Positions 1 through 8,327 are shown, counted from the stretch's first letter. The stretch is DNA of 64,000 bases from Fructobacillus americanaquae (GCF_024029775.1 NZ_CP097122.1:731001-795000); one strand, 5' to 3'. Numbers and translations are program-made. The notes: generated from the sequence alone by a model not told the origin.

Positions 1-240
1 GAGATAGCAAAAAGACAGTAAGAGGGTCAAATCAGGACTGATTTTTCCCGCCTCATACTTAGAAACTGCACTCTGACAAATATTCAAGGCATCTGCCACC
101 TGAACCTGTGTCAAATGGGCTTCCTTGTGCCCAACTTTGAGTGCATGCGCAATCTTCTTTTGGAGCCGATAGCGAAAAGAAAGGTCTCGTAAAAACTTTT
201 TCAAATCATTTAACGGTCCCCAGCTGAAATTTGTGACCAT
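1..240 (-). CDS. XRE-family helix-turn-helix regulator (partial, cut by window edge)
   Basis: The minus strand reads ATG at 240 and stays open for 80 codons to the window edge. GGAGG lies seven bases before the start codon. The segment LTQVQVADALNICQSAVSKY followed by EAGKISPD is a Cro/C1-type helix-turn-helix, with the usual xSxVSKYExG recognition helix. About 35 residues of unrecognised N-terminal sequence precede it. The C-terminus and the target are outside the window. It is probably a DNA-binding transcription factor, but nothing nearby shows what it regulates. Confidence 0.75.
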   Translation of the reverse strand, partial: MVTNFSWGPLNDLKKFLRDLSFRYRLQKKIAHALKVGHKEAHLTQVQVADALNICQSAVSKYEAGKISPDLTLLLSFCYL

Positions 241-430
241 ATTACGTCCTCCAATCAATGAAGAGCGTAATCAAAAAAATCCCTATACTAAATTCTTGTC
301 TCTATTGTAACCAAAAATGCGTCAATTTGCACCAAAGCTTTGCACGACCAGCGAGCCACCCTATCTCAAATCAAAAAGCCCCGAGTACTGATTTTCAGCA
401 ATTCGGAGCACTTTTTCAGCATATGCATTT

Positions 431-925
431 TTATAAGTAGACACCAGAGACCGGTAAGCCAAGGGCAACCAGGTAAACGGCCCAGCCAAAGATTAAATAA
501 CCGGCCATTTCAACCGTCAATTCGTAAACAGAACGATGCCAGAAAAATGGAATAGTCTTCATGGCTGGCAGGAAGACAATATCAATTACGACCCAAAGAA
601 CAAAACCAAACATCGTGCCCAAACCATAGGTTAAGCGACCATCAAAGTTAGCGGCTAAAACAAAAAAGATGGCCATCAGCATCGAATAAACATAATAAAC
701 ACTTAAAGCCACGACCGGAACATTTTGGTCAAAAGCAACCGTTAGGCTTTTTTGGGATTCCTTTTTGGTTAAACCAAGTTGCTGTAAGAAAGTTGTAATC
801 GGACCGTTTTGTGTTGCCAGCTGATTGCGGGGAGGCAGGGTTTTTGTCCAACCGAATCGGACCATGCCGCCAAACAAACCAGCAAGGGCACCAACCCAGG
901 CTGCGTTAAAAATGATGTTGAACAT
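431..925 (-). CDS. YagU-like (DUF1440) integral membrane protein
   Basis: The protein is about 164 residues with an N-terminal hydrophobic helix (FNIIFNAAWVGALAGLFGG) and three further membrane segments. The spacing, with a conserved PPRNQ region after the first helix, resembles the DUF1440/YagU family. Known YagU proteins are inner-membrane proteins of poorly defined role, linked to acid tolerance in E. coli. I chose the ATG at 925 because GAGGAG lies about ten bases upstream; a longer start at 961 has no ribosome binding site. It is divergent from the PEBP-like gene, so the two share a short promoter region. Family assignment is by recall of sequence style, not a search. Confidence 0.65.
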   Translation of the reverse strand: MFNIIFNAAWVGALAGLFGGMVRFGWTKTLPPRNQLATQNGPITTFLQQLGLTKKESQKSLTVAFDQNVPVVALSVYYVYSMLMAIFFVLAANFDGRLTYGLGTMFGFVLWVVIDIVFLPAMKTIPFFWHRSVYELTVEMAGYLIFGWAVYLVALGLPVSGVYL

Positions 926-1023
926 AGAACTGTTTCTCCTCAAATAATTCTTTTTAATCATAACACTTTGACCTTAGAAAAAGCAGTGTTATAATGCAGA
1001 AAAAGACGATTGGAGTCACACTT

Positions 1024-1572
1024 ATGCAGATTCAAGTGACAACCGAAGATGGCTACTTACCAGCCGCTTATAGCAAGTTTGCCACCGAGAACGAAAAATC
1101 AGGTCGCTACCCGATTCAATCATTTCCTTTTGAGGTAAAAGACCTCCCCTCTGGTACCAAGTACCTAGCGTGGGCCTTCATTGATTTTGACTCCATTCCC
1201 GTGATGGGCTTCCCCTGGATTCATTGGCTAGCCGCTAACTACCCCGTAACACAGGATCCGGCCTCTGTGCCAGCCAATTTAGCTCAACTGGCTGCTAATC
1301 AAGCAACGGACATTGTTAATAGTGGCTTCGTTCAAGGGGAAAATTCCTCTTATTCTCGCTATATTCAAGAAACAGATCCCAAACTCAAGCAGACTTATAT
1401 CGGTCCTGTACCACCAGACCATGACCATCGGTATACTTTGATGGTTATTGCTTGCAAAGATAAATTATCTGTCAAACCCGGCTTTTTCTTAAACGAACTC
1501 CACCATCTCGACCAAGACAACCCAGCGATCATTTTAGCCAAGGCCAGCGTTGATATCTTAGCCAAAGCTTAG
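1024..1572 (+). CDS. YbhB/YbcL family (PEBP/Raf-kinase-inhibitor-like) protein
   Basis: The product is a 182-residue soluble protein of the phosphatidylethanolamine-binding protein fold. It shows LAWAFIDFDS followed by GFPWIHWLAAN, and near the C-terminus a GPVPPDHDHRYTL segment; these correspond to the ligand-pocket DPD/D-x-H and GPxPPxGxHRY motifs of the YbhB/YbcL branch. The exact biochemical role of bacterial members is not established. The ATG at 1024 is preceded by GGAG at eight-base spacing, so I prefer it over an in-frame start at 994. It has no signal peptide and is therefore probably cytosolic. It stands alone. Confidence 0.8.
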   Translation: MQIQVTTEDGYLPAAYSKFATENEKSGRYPIQSFPFEVKDLPSGTKYLAWAFIDFDSIPVMGFPWIHWLAANYPVTQDPASVPANLAQLAANQATDIVNSGFVQGENSSYSRYIQETDPKLKQTYIGPVPPDHDHRYTLMVIACKDKLSVKPGFFLNELHHLDQDNPAIILAKASVDILAKA

Positions 1573-1822
1573 TGGTTTTCACCAGCAAAATACTTTTTAA
1601 AAGTTTAAATTTCACATTTTTTGTCTAAGAAATGCTTAAACTTGCCCTGGTCATTTTTTTCTTTGGTATACTTAACCCTTGGATGGCACTTGCAAAGCCT
1701 GATTTTTTCAGGAATTCTCGGTAAATTTTTTCATAAAAGCTGTCAGTCAACTACTGCTTTTTTGACAACCCGAAAACAAGTTCTATATCCTGGTATTTAA
1801 GATACAAACGGAGGATTGTCTG

Positions 1823-2323
1823 TTGAAAATTAAACGCGAAAATATGAAAGATTACTATACTTTCTCCTCGACTGCCGAACTAACACTATTCTTAGGCATC
1901 GAGCGTGAAACGCTCTTTCAACGAGCTAAGATGCGCGGGATTGATTTAAACGGCACGTATACCGAAGAAGAATTAACGGCGTTAAAGCCCGCCAAACAGT
2001 CCGCTCTTGCTGATTTAAGCATCGATAGCGAGGCTGAAATTGAAATCTTAAAAATGCGTCTGGAAATGTTGGAATCCCAGCTTGGCTATAAGGACCAACA
2101 ACTCGATGATCGCAAACAACACATCGATACTTTAAAATCGACCTTGGAAAAAGCCGAACAAAATCTGGAAAAAACGCAAACAACCGTTGACCAGCAGCAG
2201 CATCTTCAAATGGCGACCTTATCACAGTTAGACAAGGTTACCTCTCGTGTTCAACGAATTGAAATGGAAGACGAGCAAAAAAAGCACTGGTGGTCTCGTA
2301 ATAAAAAAGACAAAAGCAAGTGA
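1823..2323 (+). CDS. Coiled-coil protein with N-terminal HTH-like segment
   Basis: The product has 166 residues. Residues 8-55 look like a small winged/MerR-like or DUF536-type N-terminal domain (TAELTLFLGIERETLFQRA). Residues about 68-135 are a long heptad-rich coiled coil. The C-terminus is strongly basic and ends in lysine-rich sequence after a tryptophan pair. The start is TTG at 1823, eight bases after GGAGGA; the next ATG is too far from that site. The architecture resembles chromosomal relatives of plasmid replication-associated DUF536 proteins, but this is inference. A strong terminator follows, so it is probably monocistronic. Function unknown. Confidence 0.7.
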   Translation: MKIKRENMKDYYTFSSTAELTLFLGIERETLFQRAKMRGIDLNGTYTEEELTALKPAKQSALADLSIDSEAEIEILKMRLEMLESQLGYKDQQLDDRKQHIDTLKSTLEKAEQNLEKTQTTVDQQQHLQMATLSQLDKVTSRVQRIEMEDEQKKHWWSRNKKDKSK

Positions 2324-2337
2324 AAATCTAGACCGCA

Positions 2338-2377
2338 AAGGCCAGTTACCGACATTTATCGGCAACTGGCCTTTTTG
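2338..2377 (+). terminator. Intrinsic terminator after the coiled-coil gene
   Basis: GGCCAGTTACCGA pairs with TCGGCAACTGGCC (one mismatch) around a short loop, followed by a T run. It lies 15 bases after the stop codon at 2323. Confidence 0.85.
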
Positions 2378-2379
2378 CT

Positions 2380-2679
2380 TGGTAGTTATTTTTTTTGCAT
2401 TATGCTGGTAAATCTACTTTTTAATGCGTGAAACTGGCGTTTCTCAAACTTTTCCGAAAAATACTAGCACTAGCAAGCGCTGACTAAAATTAAGCACAAT
2501 AGCATGCCACAGGTATCGAACAGATAATTGATTCACCCCTATTACTGTGAATGAATAAGATTAAGCAAAACAACAAAAAATTGTCAAAGACAGTCATTCA
2601 AAAAAAAAATACAAATCATTTTGCTTGAACTTGCAAGGCACGTTCCAATTAAAAAATAAAAATTCCAATTGGCTGTACC
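2380..2679. other. AT-rich intergenic stretch, no gene seen
   Basis: These 300 bases lie between the terminator and the 3' end of the marR-like gene. They contain long A runs and no open frame with a ribosome binding site. I see no convincing tRNA, terminator or operator in them. Confidence 0.6.
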
Positions 2680-3090
2680 TTATTCAACCCGGTCAAGGTA
2701 TTTTTGCGCCAACTTTGTCATCGCCGTTTCCCAGTCGCCGTCGGCTTCATCAAAATAGCGGTCCAAAAGACGTTTTTGCTCCAGGTTGATTTGATCATTA
2801 AGGGCGAGCCCTTCTGGGGTTAACTGCAAATATTTGACGCGCTTATCCACCGTCGACCGGTGTTCCGTCACCAGGCCTTTATCCATTAGATCGCGAATGG
2901 CGACATTAGCCGCCTGTTTAGAGATGCCAATCAGGACCAAAATTTTCTTGATACTCACGTCCTCTAATGAAGAAATAATAAAGAGCATCCGGTGTTGGTT
3001 CTTGGTTAAATCGTATTGCGAAAGGTCAACCAGTGAAGCAAATTCCTGATAAGCAAAGAAAATTGTTGGTAATTTTTGATCGATTTCCAA
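2680..3090 (-). CDS. MarR-family transcriptional regulator
   Basis: The product is 136 residues with the MarR winged-helix layout. Helices precede a recognition region SIKKILVLIGISKQAANVAI, and a wing with the family-typical sequence EHRSTVDKRVKYLQLTPEG follows. MarR proteins bind as dimers to palindromes overlapping promoters and usually respond to small acids or phenolics. The gene is divergent from the 2-oxoacid decarboxylase gene, and the shared 106-bp gap holds a perfect palindrome on the decarboxylase -35 box. It is therefore very likely the repressor of that gene and of itself. The ligand is unknown; pyruvate, an aldehyde or a phenolic acid are guesses. Confidence 0.85.
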   Translation of the reverse strand: MEIDQKLPTIFFAYQEFASLVDLSQYDLTKNQHRMLFIISSLEDVSIKKILVLIGISKQAANVAIRDLMDKGLVTEHRSTVDKRVKYLQLTPEGLALNDQINLEQKRLLDRYFDEADGDWETAMTKLAQKYLDRVE

Positions 3091-3103
3091 AGGAAACCCT
3101 CCT

Positions 3104-3180
3104 TTTTAGGTCAATTATGTTGACATAATTAAAAACAGGGTCTATAGTTCTTGTTATAGGTAAACTTAATTGACCTAAAA
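3104..3180 (+). promoter_or_regulatory. Decarboxylase promoter with MarR-type operators
   Basis: TTGACA at 3120-3125, a 17-bp spacer and TATAGT at 3143-3148 form a near-consensus promoter reading to the right. An 18-bp palindrome, AATTATGT-TG-ACATAATT (3113-3130), covers the -35 box. A 14-bp segment TTTTAGGTCAATTA (3104-3117) recurs exactly in inverse orientation at 3167-3180, just before the ribosome binding site. The arrangement predicts repression by the divergent MarR protein, possibly with looping between two sites. The binding itself is inferred. Confidence 0.8.
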
Positions 3181-3196
3181 GAAAGGAAGAACTTTT

Positions 3197-4855
3197 ATGA
3201 CTGAATATACTATATCAGATTATCTCTTGGATGTAATCAAAACCATGGGTGGCGACGAGATTCTCGGTGTCCCCGGTGATTACAACCTCCAATTCCTGGA
3301 CTATATCACCCATCGTAACGATATGAAATGGGTCGGCAATGCCAACGAATTGAATGCCTCTTACATGGCTGACGGCTATGCTCGCGAAAAAGGTTTTGCG
3401 ACCTTTGTGACAACCTTCGGTGTTGGTGAATTAAGCGCCATCAACGGTTTGTCCGGAAGCATCGCTGAACACGTTCCTGTTTTGGAAATTGTTGGTGCTC
3501 CAACAAACGGCGTACAACGCGCTGGTAAATTAGTTCATCACACCTTTGGTGACAGCGACTTCGACCGCTTCATCAAGGCTCACGAAACATTGGGTATCAA
3601 GACAACCGTCTTGGATGAAGACAATGCCATTGACCAAATCAACGAAACGTTGACTTACATTGCTAATGAAAAGAAGCCTGCTTACCTTGTTTTGCCAAGT
3701 GACCTGGTCAACGCTCCTATTAACCCTGCCTTGAAGGAAGGTATTAGCGCCTTGTTCACCACCACAAAGCAAGAAGCTCCTGCTTCAATCGTAGCAATCA
3801 AGCAGGCCGCAGCCAAGGCTAGTCACCCTGTGATTGTTGTTGGACACGAAATCGATCGCTTTAACTTGGGCCAAGCTGTTCAAGACTTCTCATTGAAGAA
3901 CAACATCCCCGTTGTTGATCTTGGCTTTGGTAAGGCAGCCGTTGATGAAAGCTTTGCCAACTTCGTTGGTACTTATAACGGAACAATTTCTGACGAATCG
4001 ATTAACCATTTCGTTGCCGATGCAGATGTTGTCTTTGTCCTAGGTGCTAAGTTGACCGACTCTGTTACTGGTGGCTTCACGCAGGAATTCGATGAGAGCC
4101 AAACAATCACGCTCTCAACACGCCGTGGCACAATCTTTGGTCAATCTTTGCCAGGAGACTTTGACTTTGTTGCCACTATCCAAGGCTTGGCCACAACTGA
4201 TTTGAACTTGTCCTTGCCTGCCGTACAAAAGCCAGCAGAAACTGCTGCCTTGCAAGCTAGCGACCGACCTTTGACTCAAGCCTTCTATGACCGGGCCTTG
4301 CAAGACTTCATCACTGGCAACAAGACTTTGATTGCTGAACAAGGAACCTCTTTCTTCGGTTTGGCAAGCCAAAACTTGGCCAGCGGTGCTAAGTTCTTCG
4401 GTCAACCATTGTGGGGCTCAATTGGTTACGCCTTCCCTGCCGCAATTGGTGCTCAATTGGCCAACCCTGACCGCCGGGCCGTTTTGACTACCGGTGAAGG
4501 TTCACTGCAATTGACTATCCAAGACTTTGGTTTGGCTTTGAAGGAACGCTTGAACCCTGTTTTGTTCATCATTGAAAACACCGGCTACACGGTTGAACGT
4601 GTTATCCACGGTATGGATGAACCTTATAACGATGTACCAAAGTACCGTTATGACTTGATTGCTCCTGCTTTTGGTGCCAGCGACGACCAATACGACTTCA
4701 TCGAAGTTTCAACTGAAGAAGAATTGATTGCTGCCATGAAGAAGGCCGACAAAGAAACTGACAAGATGGTCATCGTTCAAGCCAACATGGGTATGAAGGA
4801 TGCACCTGCTCAGTTGATTGAAACTGGTATCCGCTTCGAAGCCCAAAACCATTAA
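3197..4855 (+). CDS. Thiamine-diphosphate 2-oxoacid decarboxylase (pyruvate/indolepyruvate/branched-chain keto acid decarboxylase family)
   Basis: The product is 552 residues, full length for the PDC/KdcA/IpdC family. It decarboxylates a 2-oxoacid to an aldehyde using thiamine diphosphate. The catalytic glutamate is E51 (in NANELNASYMADGYA), and the catalytic histidine pair is H114-H115 (VHHTFGD). The cofactor motif begins at residues 433-435 with GEG rather than the usual GDG, and ends with N461. Codon use is strongly biased (TTG for Leu, AAG, CGT/CGC), unlike most neighbours, which suggests high expression. It is monocistronic, with its own promoter and terminator, and is divergent from a MarR regulator. 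Whether pyruvate or a branched or aromatic keto acid is the substrate cannot be read from sequence. Confidence 0.9.
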   Translation: MTEYTISDYLLDVIKTMGGDEILGVPGDYNLQFLDYITHRNDMKWVGNANELNASYMADGYAREKGFATFVTTFGVGELSAINGLSGSIAEHVPVLEIVGAPTNGVQRAGKLVHHTFGDSDFDRFIKAHETLGIKTTVLDEDNAIDQINETLTYIANEKKPAYLVLPSDLVNAPINPALKEGISALFTTTKQEAPASIVAIKQAAAKASHPVIVVGHEIDRFNLGQAVQDFSLKNNIPVVDLGFGKAAVDESFANFVGTYNGTISDESINHFVADADVVFVLGAKLTDSVTGGFTQEFDESQTITLSTRRGTIFGQSLPGDFDFVATIQGLATTDLNLSLPAVQKPAETAALQASDRPLTQAFYDRALQDFITGNKTLIAEQGTSFFGLASQNLASGAKFFGQPLWGSIGYAFPAAIGAQLANPDRRAVLTTGEGSLQLTIQDFGLALKERLNPVLFIIENTGYTVERVIHGMDEPYNDVPKYRYDLIAPAFGASDDQYDFIEVSTEEELIAAMKKADKETDKMVIVQANMGMKDAPAQLIETGIRFEAQNH

Positions 4856-4905
4856 TCTTTATTCTCCTCACCATTTCCTTTTCTGCTTACAGCTTATATA
4901 AAATC

Positions 4906-4940
4906 AGCACCCCCTTCGCCTTGGCAAAGGGGGTGCTTTT
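4906..4940 (+). terminator. Intrinsic terminator of the decarboxylase gene
   Basis: AGCACCCCCTT pairs with AAGGGGGTGCT around a ten-base loop, followed by TTTT. It lies 50 bases after the stop codon. Confidence 0.85.
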
Positions 4941-5007
4941 GAGTGTTAGAGGTACGGGCATCCCAAATTTGAGCCAGTCGCCAGCACTGAAGCAGCAATG
5001 CGGGCAC

Positions 5008-5032
5008 AAAAAAACCGTCCAGCAGGTTTTCC
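5008..5032 (-). terminator. Possible terminator of lepB
   Basis: On the minus strand AAAACC and GGTTTT form a short stem followed by a T7 run, about 80 bases after the lepB stop. The stem is only six pairs, so this is tentative. The rest of 4941-5108 shows nothing else I can support. Confidence 0.4.
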
Positions 5033-5108
5033 TGACTCGCAGCCCCGAAATTGATTGGTTCCAATTGCGGCGTTGTTCGTCTCTTCCTGCCAAACGGCTG
5101 ATTATTTT

Positions 5109-5738
5109 TTAATTAGTGGCAAAGAAGTGGTCCCGTTCTTTTTCAACATTCTTCTTGACGGTATCACTATACCAGAACGGCACGATCACCCGACCAACAA
5201 CGTGTTCCTTGGAAACAAAGCCAAAGTAACGACTATCGTTGGAAACAGAACGATGATCACCAAGAACAAAGTAAGCCCCCTTGGGAACGACTGTCTTTCC
5301 CTGGTCTGATTGCTTCCACATTCCCGTTGAAGAAAGCGTACCCAACGACCATGTCGAACCGAAGCTAGCTTCGGTTCCACTCTGCTGTTCATCGGACGAG
5401 ATAAAGGACTCGTTGACCTTTTTATTGTTGACGTACAAGTCGCCATCGCGGTATTCGACTGTGTCACCAGGCAAACCAATCACACGCTTAACGTAGTCCT
5501 TATTACCGGCCTGGATTCGCGGATCTTCCTTGCGGGCATCAAAGACAATGACATCCCCACGCTTGGCTTCATGGGTCTTAGTCACCAAAACCTTTTGCTC
5601 GTCTAACAAGTTTGGCGCCATCGAATCACCATTGATGGTCACAACGTTGACCAAAAACGTTGTCACAGCCAAGTAAACTGCAATACCAAAAGCAATTGGA
5701 GCAATCCAATTCCAAAGAAAGCTCAAAAATTTTTTCAT
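5109..5738 (-). CDS. lepB: Signal peptidase I
   Basis: This membrane-bound serine protease removes signal peptides from exported proteins. Numbered from the chosen start, one N-terminal membrane helix (about residues 8-31) is followed by the catalytic serine S39 in NGDSMAPNL and the general base K84 in DYVKRVIGLPGD. The C-terminal GDHRSVSNDSR box is also present. The length of about 209 residues is typical for a Gram-positive type I enzyme. The ATG at 5738 sits seven bases after AAGGA; an ATG two codons earlier is too close to that site. It is probably transcribed alone. Likely substrates in this window include the BspA-type surface protein and the SBP-permease fusion. Confidence 0.93.
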   Translation of the reverse strand: MKKFLSFLWNWIAPIAFGIAVYLAVTTFLVNVVTINGDSMAPNLLDEQKVLVTKTHEAKRGDVIVFDARKEDPRIQAGNKDYVKRVIGLPGDTVEYRDGDLYVNNKKVNESFISSDEQQSGTEASFGSTWSLGTLSSTGMWKQSDQGKTVVPKGAYFVLGDHRSVSNDSRYFGFVSKEHVVGRVIVPFWYSDTVKKNVEKERDHFFATN

Positions 5739-5786
5739 ATTCATTTCCTTAATTGATTTTACTATGATGCAGCCCCGAACTAAAAA

Positions 5787-6101
5787 TCAGGAGCGCACTG
5801 TATTAATCGTTATATGATAGATTCTATCACTTGTCCGCCCTTTTGTATCAAAATGATAGATACCATGCGCCAAATGCAGGTCTTTTATGCCCGAATCCAT
5901 GTACAAATCAGGAACGATATCCGTCGGATTAGGACCAGGAAATGCCTTCTGCCAGTCAATAATCAAGTTGTTTTCAAAAGAAAAAGCCAGGACACGGTAA
6001 TCCAATCCGGCCGGTTGAGCAACTGCACCTCCTTGTTCAACCTTTTCTTGGACCGACACCCAGTAATCCCTTCTGGCTAAGTTCATCTCAGCAATTTTCA
6101 A
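5787..6101 (-). CDS. Hypothetical 104-residue protein downstream of rbsK
   Basis: I do not recognise this protein. It begins at a TTG (6101) with a strong GGAGG nine bases upstream and ends just before the lepB upstream region. It is soluble, mixed alpha/beta in composition, with a conserved-looking stretch DLHLAHGIYHFDTKGRTSD. Two DLYMDSG/DLHLAHG acidic turns are the most distinctive feature. It starts 31 bases after the ribokinase stop on the same strand, so the two are probably one transcript. That suggests, but does not show, a link to ribose or nucleoside metabolism. Confidence 0.6.
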   Translation of the reverse strand: MKIAEMNLARRDYWVSVQEKVEQGGAVAQPAGLDYRVLAFSFENNLIIDWQKAFPGPNPTDIVPDLYMDSGIKDLHLAHGIYHFDTKGRTSDRIYHITINTVRS

Positions 6102-6132
6102 CGCTCAGGGCCTCCTTTCTTCTGTTATCTTA

Positions 6133-7068
6133 TTACTTAGTCTTTGGTAATTGGGCCAAAATGGCATCCTCAAACGGAATCGATGGCAGGGCCCCCGGCT
6201 GAGCAACCGTCAAAGATGCCGCTGCAACCCCGTACTTGATTGCACCTTCGATATTGGCAAAAGATGGCATCAAACGTGATAATAAGGCCCCAATAAAGGT
6301 GTCCCCGGCTGCGGTAGTGTCGATGGCAGTCGTCTTAATGGCATTAACCATGACTTCTTTGCCATCAGCTGATTTATAAAAAGCACCCTTGTCTCCAAGA
6401 GTAATCAAAACGTGCTTAACACCCGCCTTGAAGAAGAAATCAGCATTCCGAATCAAAGACTCGCGGTCCGTCACCGGAATATTAGTTAGCAATTCCGCCT
6501 CATGCTCATTTGGAATAACCAAGTCACTTTCCGCCAGTAATTCTTTTGGAAAATTTTCTTGGTCTGGTACCGGTGCCGGGTTCAAAACCGTCACAGCCCC
6601 GGCCTCGTGGGCATCTTTAAAGGCTGAAAAAACCGTTTCCAATGGGATTTCCAGCTGTGCCAAGCAAAAGGCGGCATCCTCAAAGGCAGCCCTTTGGTCC
6701 CAAACGTCTTTTGCTAAAAGTTGACCGTTAGCGCCTTCATAAACATAAATAATATTATCACCAGTGGCCTTGGAAACCGTGATGTAAGCCTGACCCGTTT
6801 CGGCATCCTGCGATTGCAAAACATAGTCAAGGTTCAGCCCCTCCTCGTGGACTCTGCCAGCTAAATCAAAGCCGGCACCAACCTTGGTAATAAAGTTGGC
6901 TTGGCCACCAGCGCGGGCAACAGCAACCGCCTGGTTGAGGCCCTTGCCACCCATGACCTCTTCTTGGTGCTGGGGCGTTGCGAGTGTTTCCCCGCTATTG
7001 GCTAACCGGGGCACCCGGGTAACTTTATCCAAATTAGTTGAACCGATAATTGTTGTCTTCTTGACCAT
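6133..7068 (-). CDS. rbsK: Ribokinase (PfkB family)
   Basis: This enzyme phosphorylates ribose to ribose 5-phosphate using ATP. The 311-residue product shows the N-terminal PfkB signature region (GGKGLNQAVAVARAGG) and the C-terminal anion-hole/catalytic-base motif DTTAAGDTFIGALLSRL, where the aspartate of AAGD is the base. ATP-contacting residues VIPNEHEAELL match ribokinases rather than fructokinases. A ribosome binding site GAAAGGA precedes the ATG. The 104-residue hypothetical gene follows in the same transcript. No ribose transporter is adjacent; rpiA, the next pathway step, is about 4 kb away as a separate unit. Confidence 0.9.
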   Translation of the reverse strand: MVKKTTIIGSTNLDKVTRVPRLANSGETLATPQHQEEVMGGKGLNQAVAVARAGGQANFITKVGAGFDLAGRVHEEGLNLDYVLQSQDAETGQAYITVSKATGDNIIYVYEGANGQLLAKDVWDQRAAFEDAAFCLAQLEIPLETVFSAFKDAHEAGAVTVLNPAPVPDQENFPKELLAESDLVIPNEHEAELLTNIPVTDRESLIRNADFFFKAGVKHVLITLGDKGAFYKSADGKEVMVNAIKTTAIDTTAAGDTFIGALLSRLMPSFANIEGAIKYGVAAASLTVAQPGALPSIPFEDAILAQLPKTK

Positions 7069-7186
7069 GACGAAATCCTTTCGCAGCCGTCAGTTACTTC
7101 ACTTTCCTTCTACTATTTTACAAGAAAAGCGACCATTTTTCTGCCTGCATGGCAGACTTTTCCAGACCAAAAGGTGTGTCCGTCAA

Positions 7187-7702
7187 TTAAGTCGTCTTTT
7201 GTTGCCCCTGATAAATCAGTTTCGTAAACCGTTCTGATTTTGGATCATAGTGCGCTTGATAGCCATCAACAATCGTACTCTTCGTACTTGAACCGGACTT
7301 CGTCACGGTACTTTTGACCTCAATGGTCATGTCACCGGCCGTCTTGCCCTTTTGAAAGGCTTGCGAGCCCTCATAGGTTGACTGGAGTTTCGTCGAATTG
7401 ATTTGGCTTTGGCTGTCGTCATCTGGCATTACCTGATTAATCACTTCAGCGTTGGTCACATCATTTTGAATAATCTTCTGCTTGTTATTGGCGTACTCTT
7501 GATCATTTGACCACTGATAAAGGTTCTTCATCAAGTCATCCGCCTTCGTTCCCGCCGTTTTTGCCTGGCTTTGACTGAGTTTTACGCTCGGTTGCTTCTC
7601 CTGGTTGTTGCCAAAGACATGGGGCAAGACTGCCAAGGCAATAATCTCAACCACCGCTACGATGGCTAAAACTAGGTAAATAATTTTTGCTTTTTTACTC
7701 AC
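7187..7702 (-). CDS. Membrane-anchored extracellular protein of unknown function
   Basis: The product is 171 residues. Residues about 6-27 form one membrane anchor (YLVLAIVAVVEIIALAVLPHV), followed by a polar, Gln/Ser/Lys-rich domain predicted to lie outside the cell. No cysteine lipobox is present. I place the start at GTG 7702: AAGGGG lies six bases upstream, and a near-consensus promoter at 7760-7788 excludes the longer in-frame starts. The C-terminal half contains TIEVKSTVTKSG and YQAHYDPKSERFTKLIYQG, which look like beta strands. I do not recognise a family. Confidence 0.65.
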   Translation of the reverse strand: MSKKAKIIYLVLAIVAVVEIIALAVLPHVFGNNQEKQPSVKLSQSQAKTAGTKADDLMKNLYQWSNDQEYANNKQKIIQNDVTNAEVINQVMPDDDSQSQINSTKLQSTYEGSQAFQKGKTAGDMTIEVKSTVTKSGSSTKSTIVDGYQAHYDPKSERFTKLIYQGQQKTT

Positions 7703-7759
7703 TGATTTCCCCTTAAATCGGCCAAGTTGATCTTGGCCCACTCTCATCTCGATTCTTCT

Positions 7760-7788
7760 ATTATAGGTTGCAGATAATTCGTAATCAA
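7760..7788 (-). promoter_or_regulatory. Promoter of the anchored protein gene
   Basis: On the minus strand TTGATT (7788-7783), a 17-bp spacer and TATAAT (7765-7760) form a near-consensus sigma-A promoter. The predicted start of transcription near 7753 gives a leader of about 50 bases to GTG 7702. Confidence 0.7.
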
Positions 7789-7985
7789 CGCCAGAATTAG
7801 CCAAAGCTGCTCGAGACGTTGTGCAAAATGGTCAAAACAATCGCTTTAGCCAGCCCTTAAAACAACCCTCGCTAATCCCGTTTTGGGCCCAGCCCCTCAG
7901 CCCCAGCAATTAATTGGACAAGACCAGAAATAAAATTTTCAAGCGACATTCTAATCATGGCCATTGCGGCTAAGAAAAGTCGATC

Positions 7986-8090
7986 GAACATAATGGCGAT
8001 TAACGAAAATTAAAAAAGCAGGACCCTGTGATTGGGGCCTGCTTTTTCTTAAAAATTTTTTTTACTCAATTTAGACCGAAACAATTGGTT
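7986..8090 (-). repeat. Dyad-hairpin module, copy F
   Basis: This is one of six related modules in the window; the others are at 49.5-53.1 kb. On the plus strand it has GAACATAATGGCGATTAACG, an A-rich stretch, then a hairpin AAGCAGG(A)CCC / GGG(G)CCTGCTT with a T run, and a TACTCAATTTAGACC tail. The hairpin can terminate transcription in either direction. It lies just downstream of a frameshifted small membrane gene, matching the arrangement at copy D. Confidence 0.6.
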
Positions 8091-8149
8091 TGGCTCTCAA
8101 AAAGCTATTCTCCTTTGTGAAATTAACCTTGCTGAGAGTCTTGCTGCGC

Positions 8150-8327
8150 TCATTTTTTAAACCTTTTACTAACGATAAAATAAGCTGTCATCACAATATA
8201 AAAGACAAGTGTTGATAGTAAATCTTGTAAGAGCGAATTCGTATGGAACACAAAATGAAGAATCACAAAATAGACGAGTGCCCCAAATAAATTATTCATA
8301 TAGATTGACCCGATAAATTTTTTTCAT
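8150..8327 (-). pseudogene. Frameshifted small membrane protein gene (paralogue of 51890-52096)
   Basis: A strong ribosome binding site AGGAGAAGG precedes ATG 8327, but this frame stops after 11 codons. One base later, the frame from ATG 8299 encodes 49 residues ending at 8150 (NNLFGALVYFVILHFVFHTN, then a second hydrophobic segment). This matches the intact 68-residue paralogue at 51890-52096 along its length. The difference is one extra A in an A7 run directly after the start codon (plus-strand T run 8318-8324). It may be dead, or translated from the internal ATG 8299. The upstream promoter-like sequence is shared with the paralogues. Confidence 0.65.

Noticed and set aside
258..555. Two small plus-strand open frames upstream of and overlapping the DUF1440 gene
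   Set aside because: They lack ribosome binding sites and any recognisable domain, and lie antisense to or in the 3' region of a convincing membrane protein gene.
4941..5108. Possible tRNA or small RNA between the decarboxylase and lepB
   Set aside because: No cloverleaf, T-loop or strong structure could be found; only a weak terminator for lepB is supportable.
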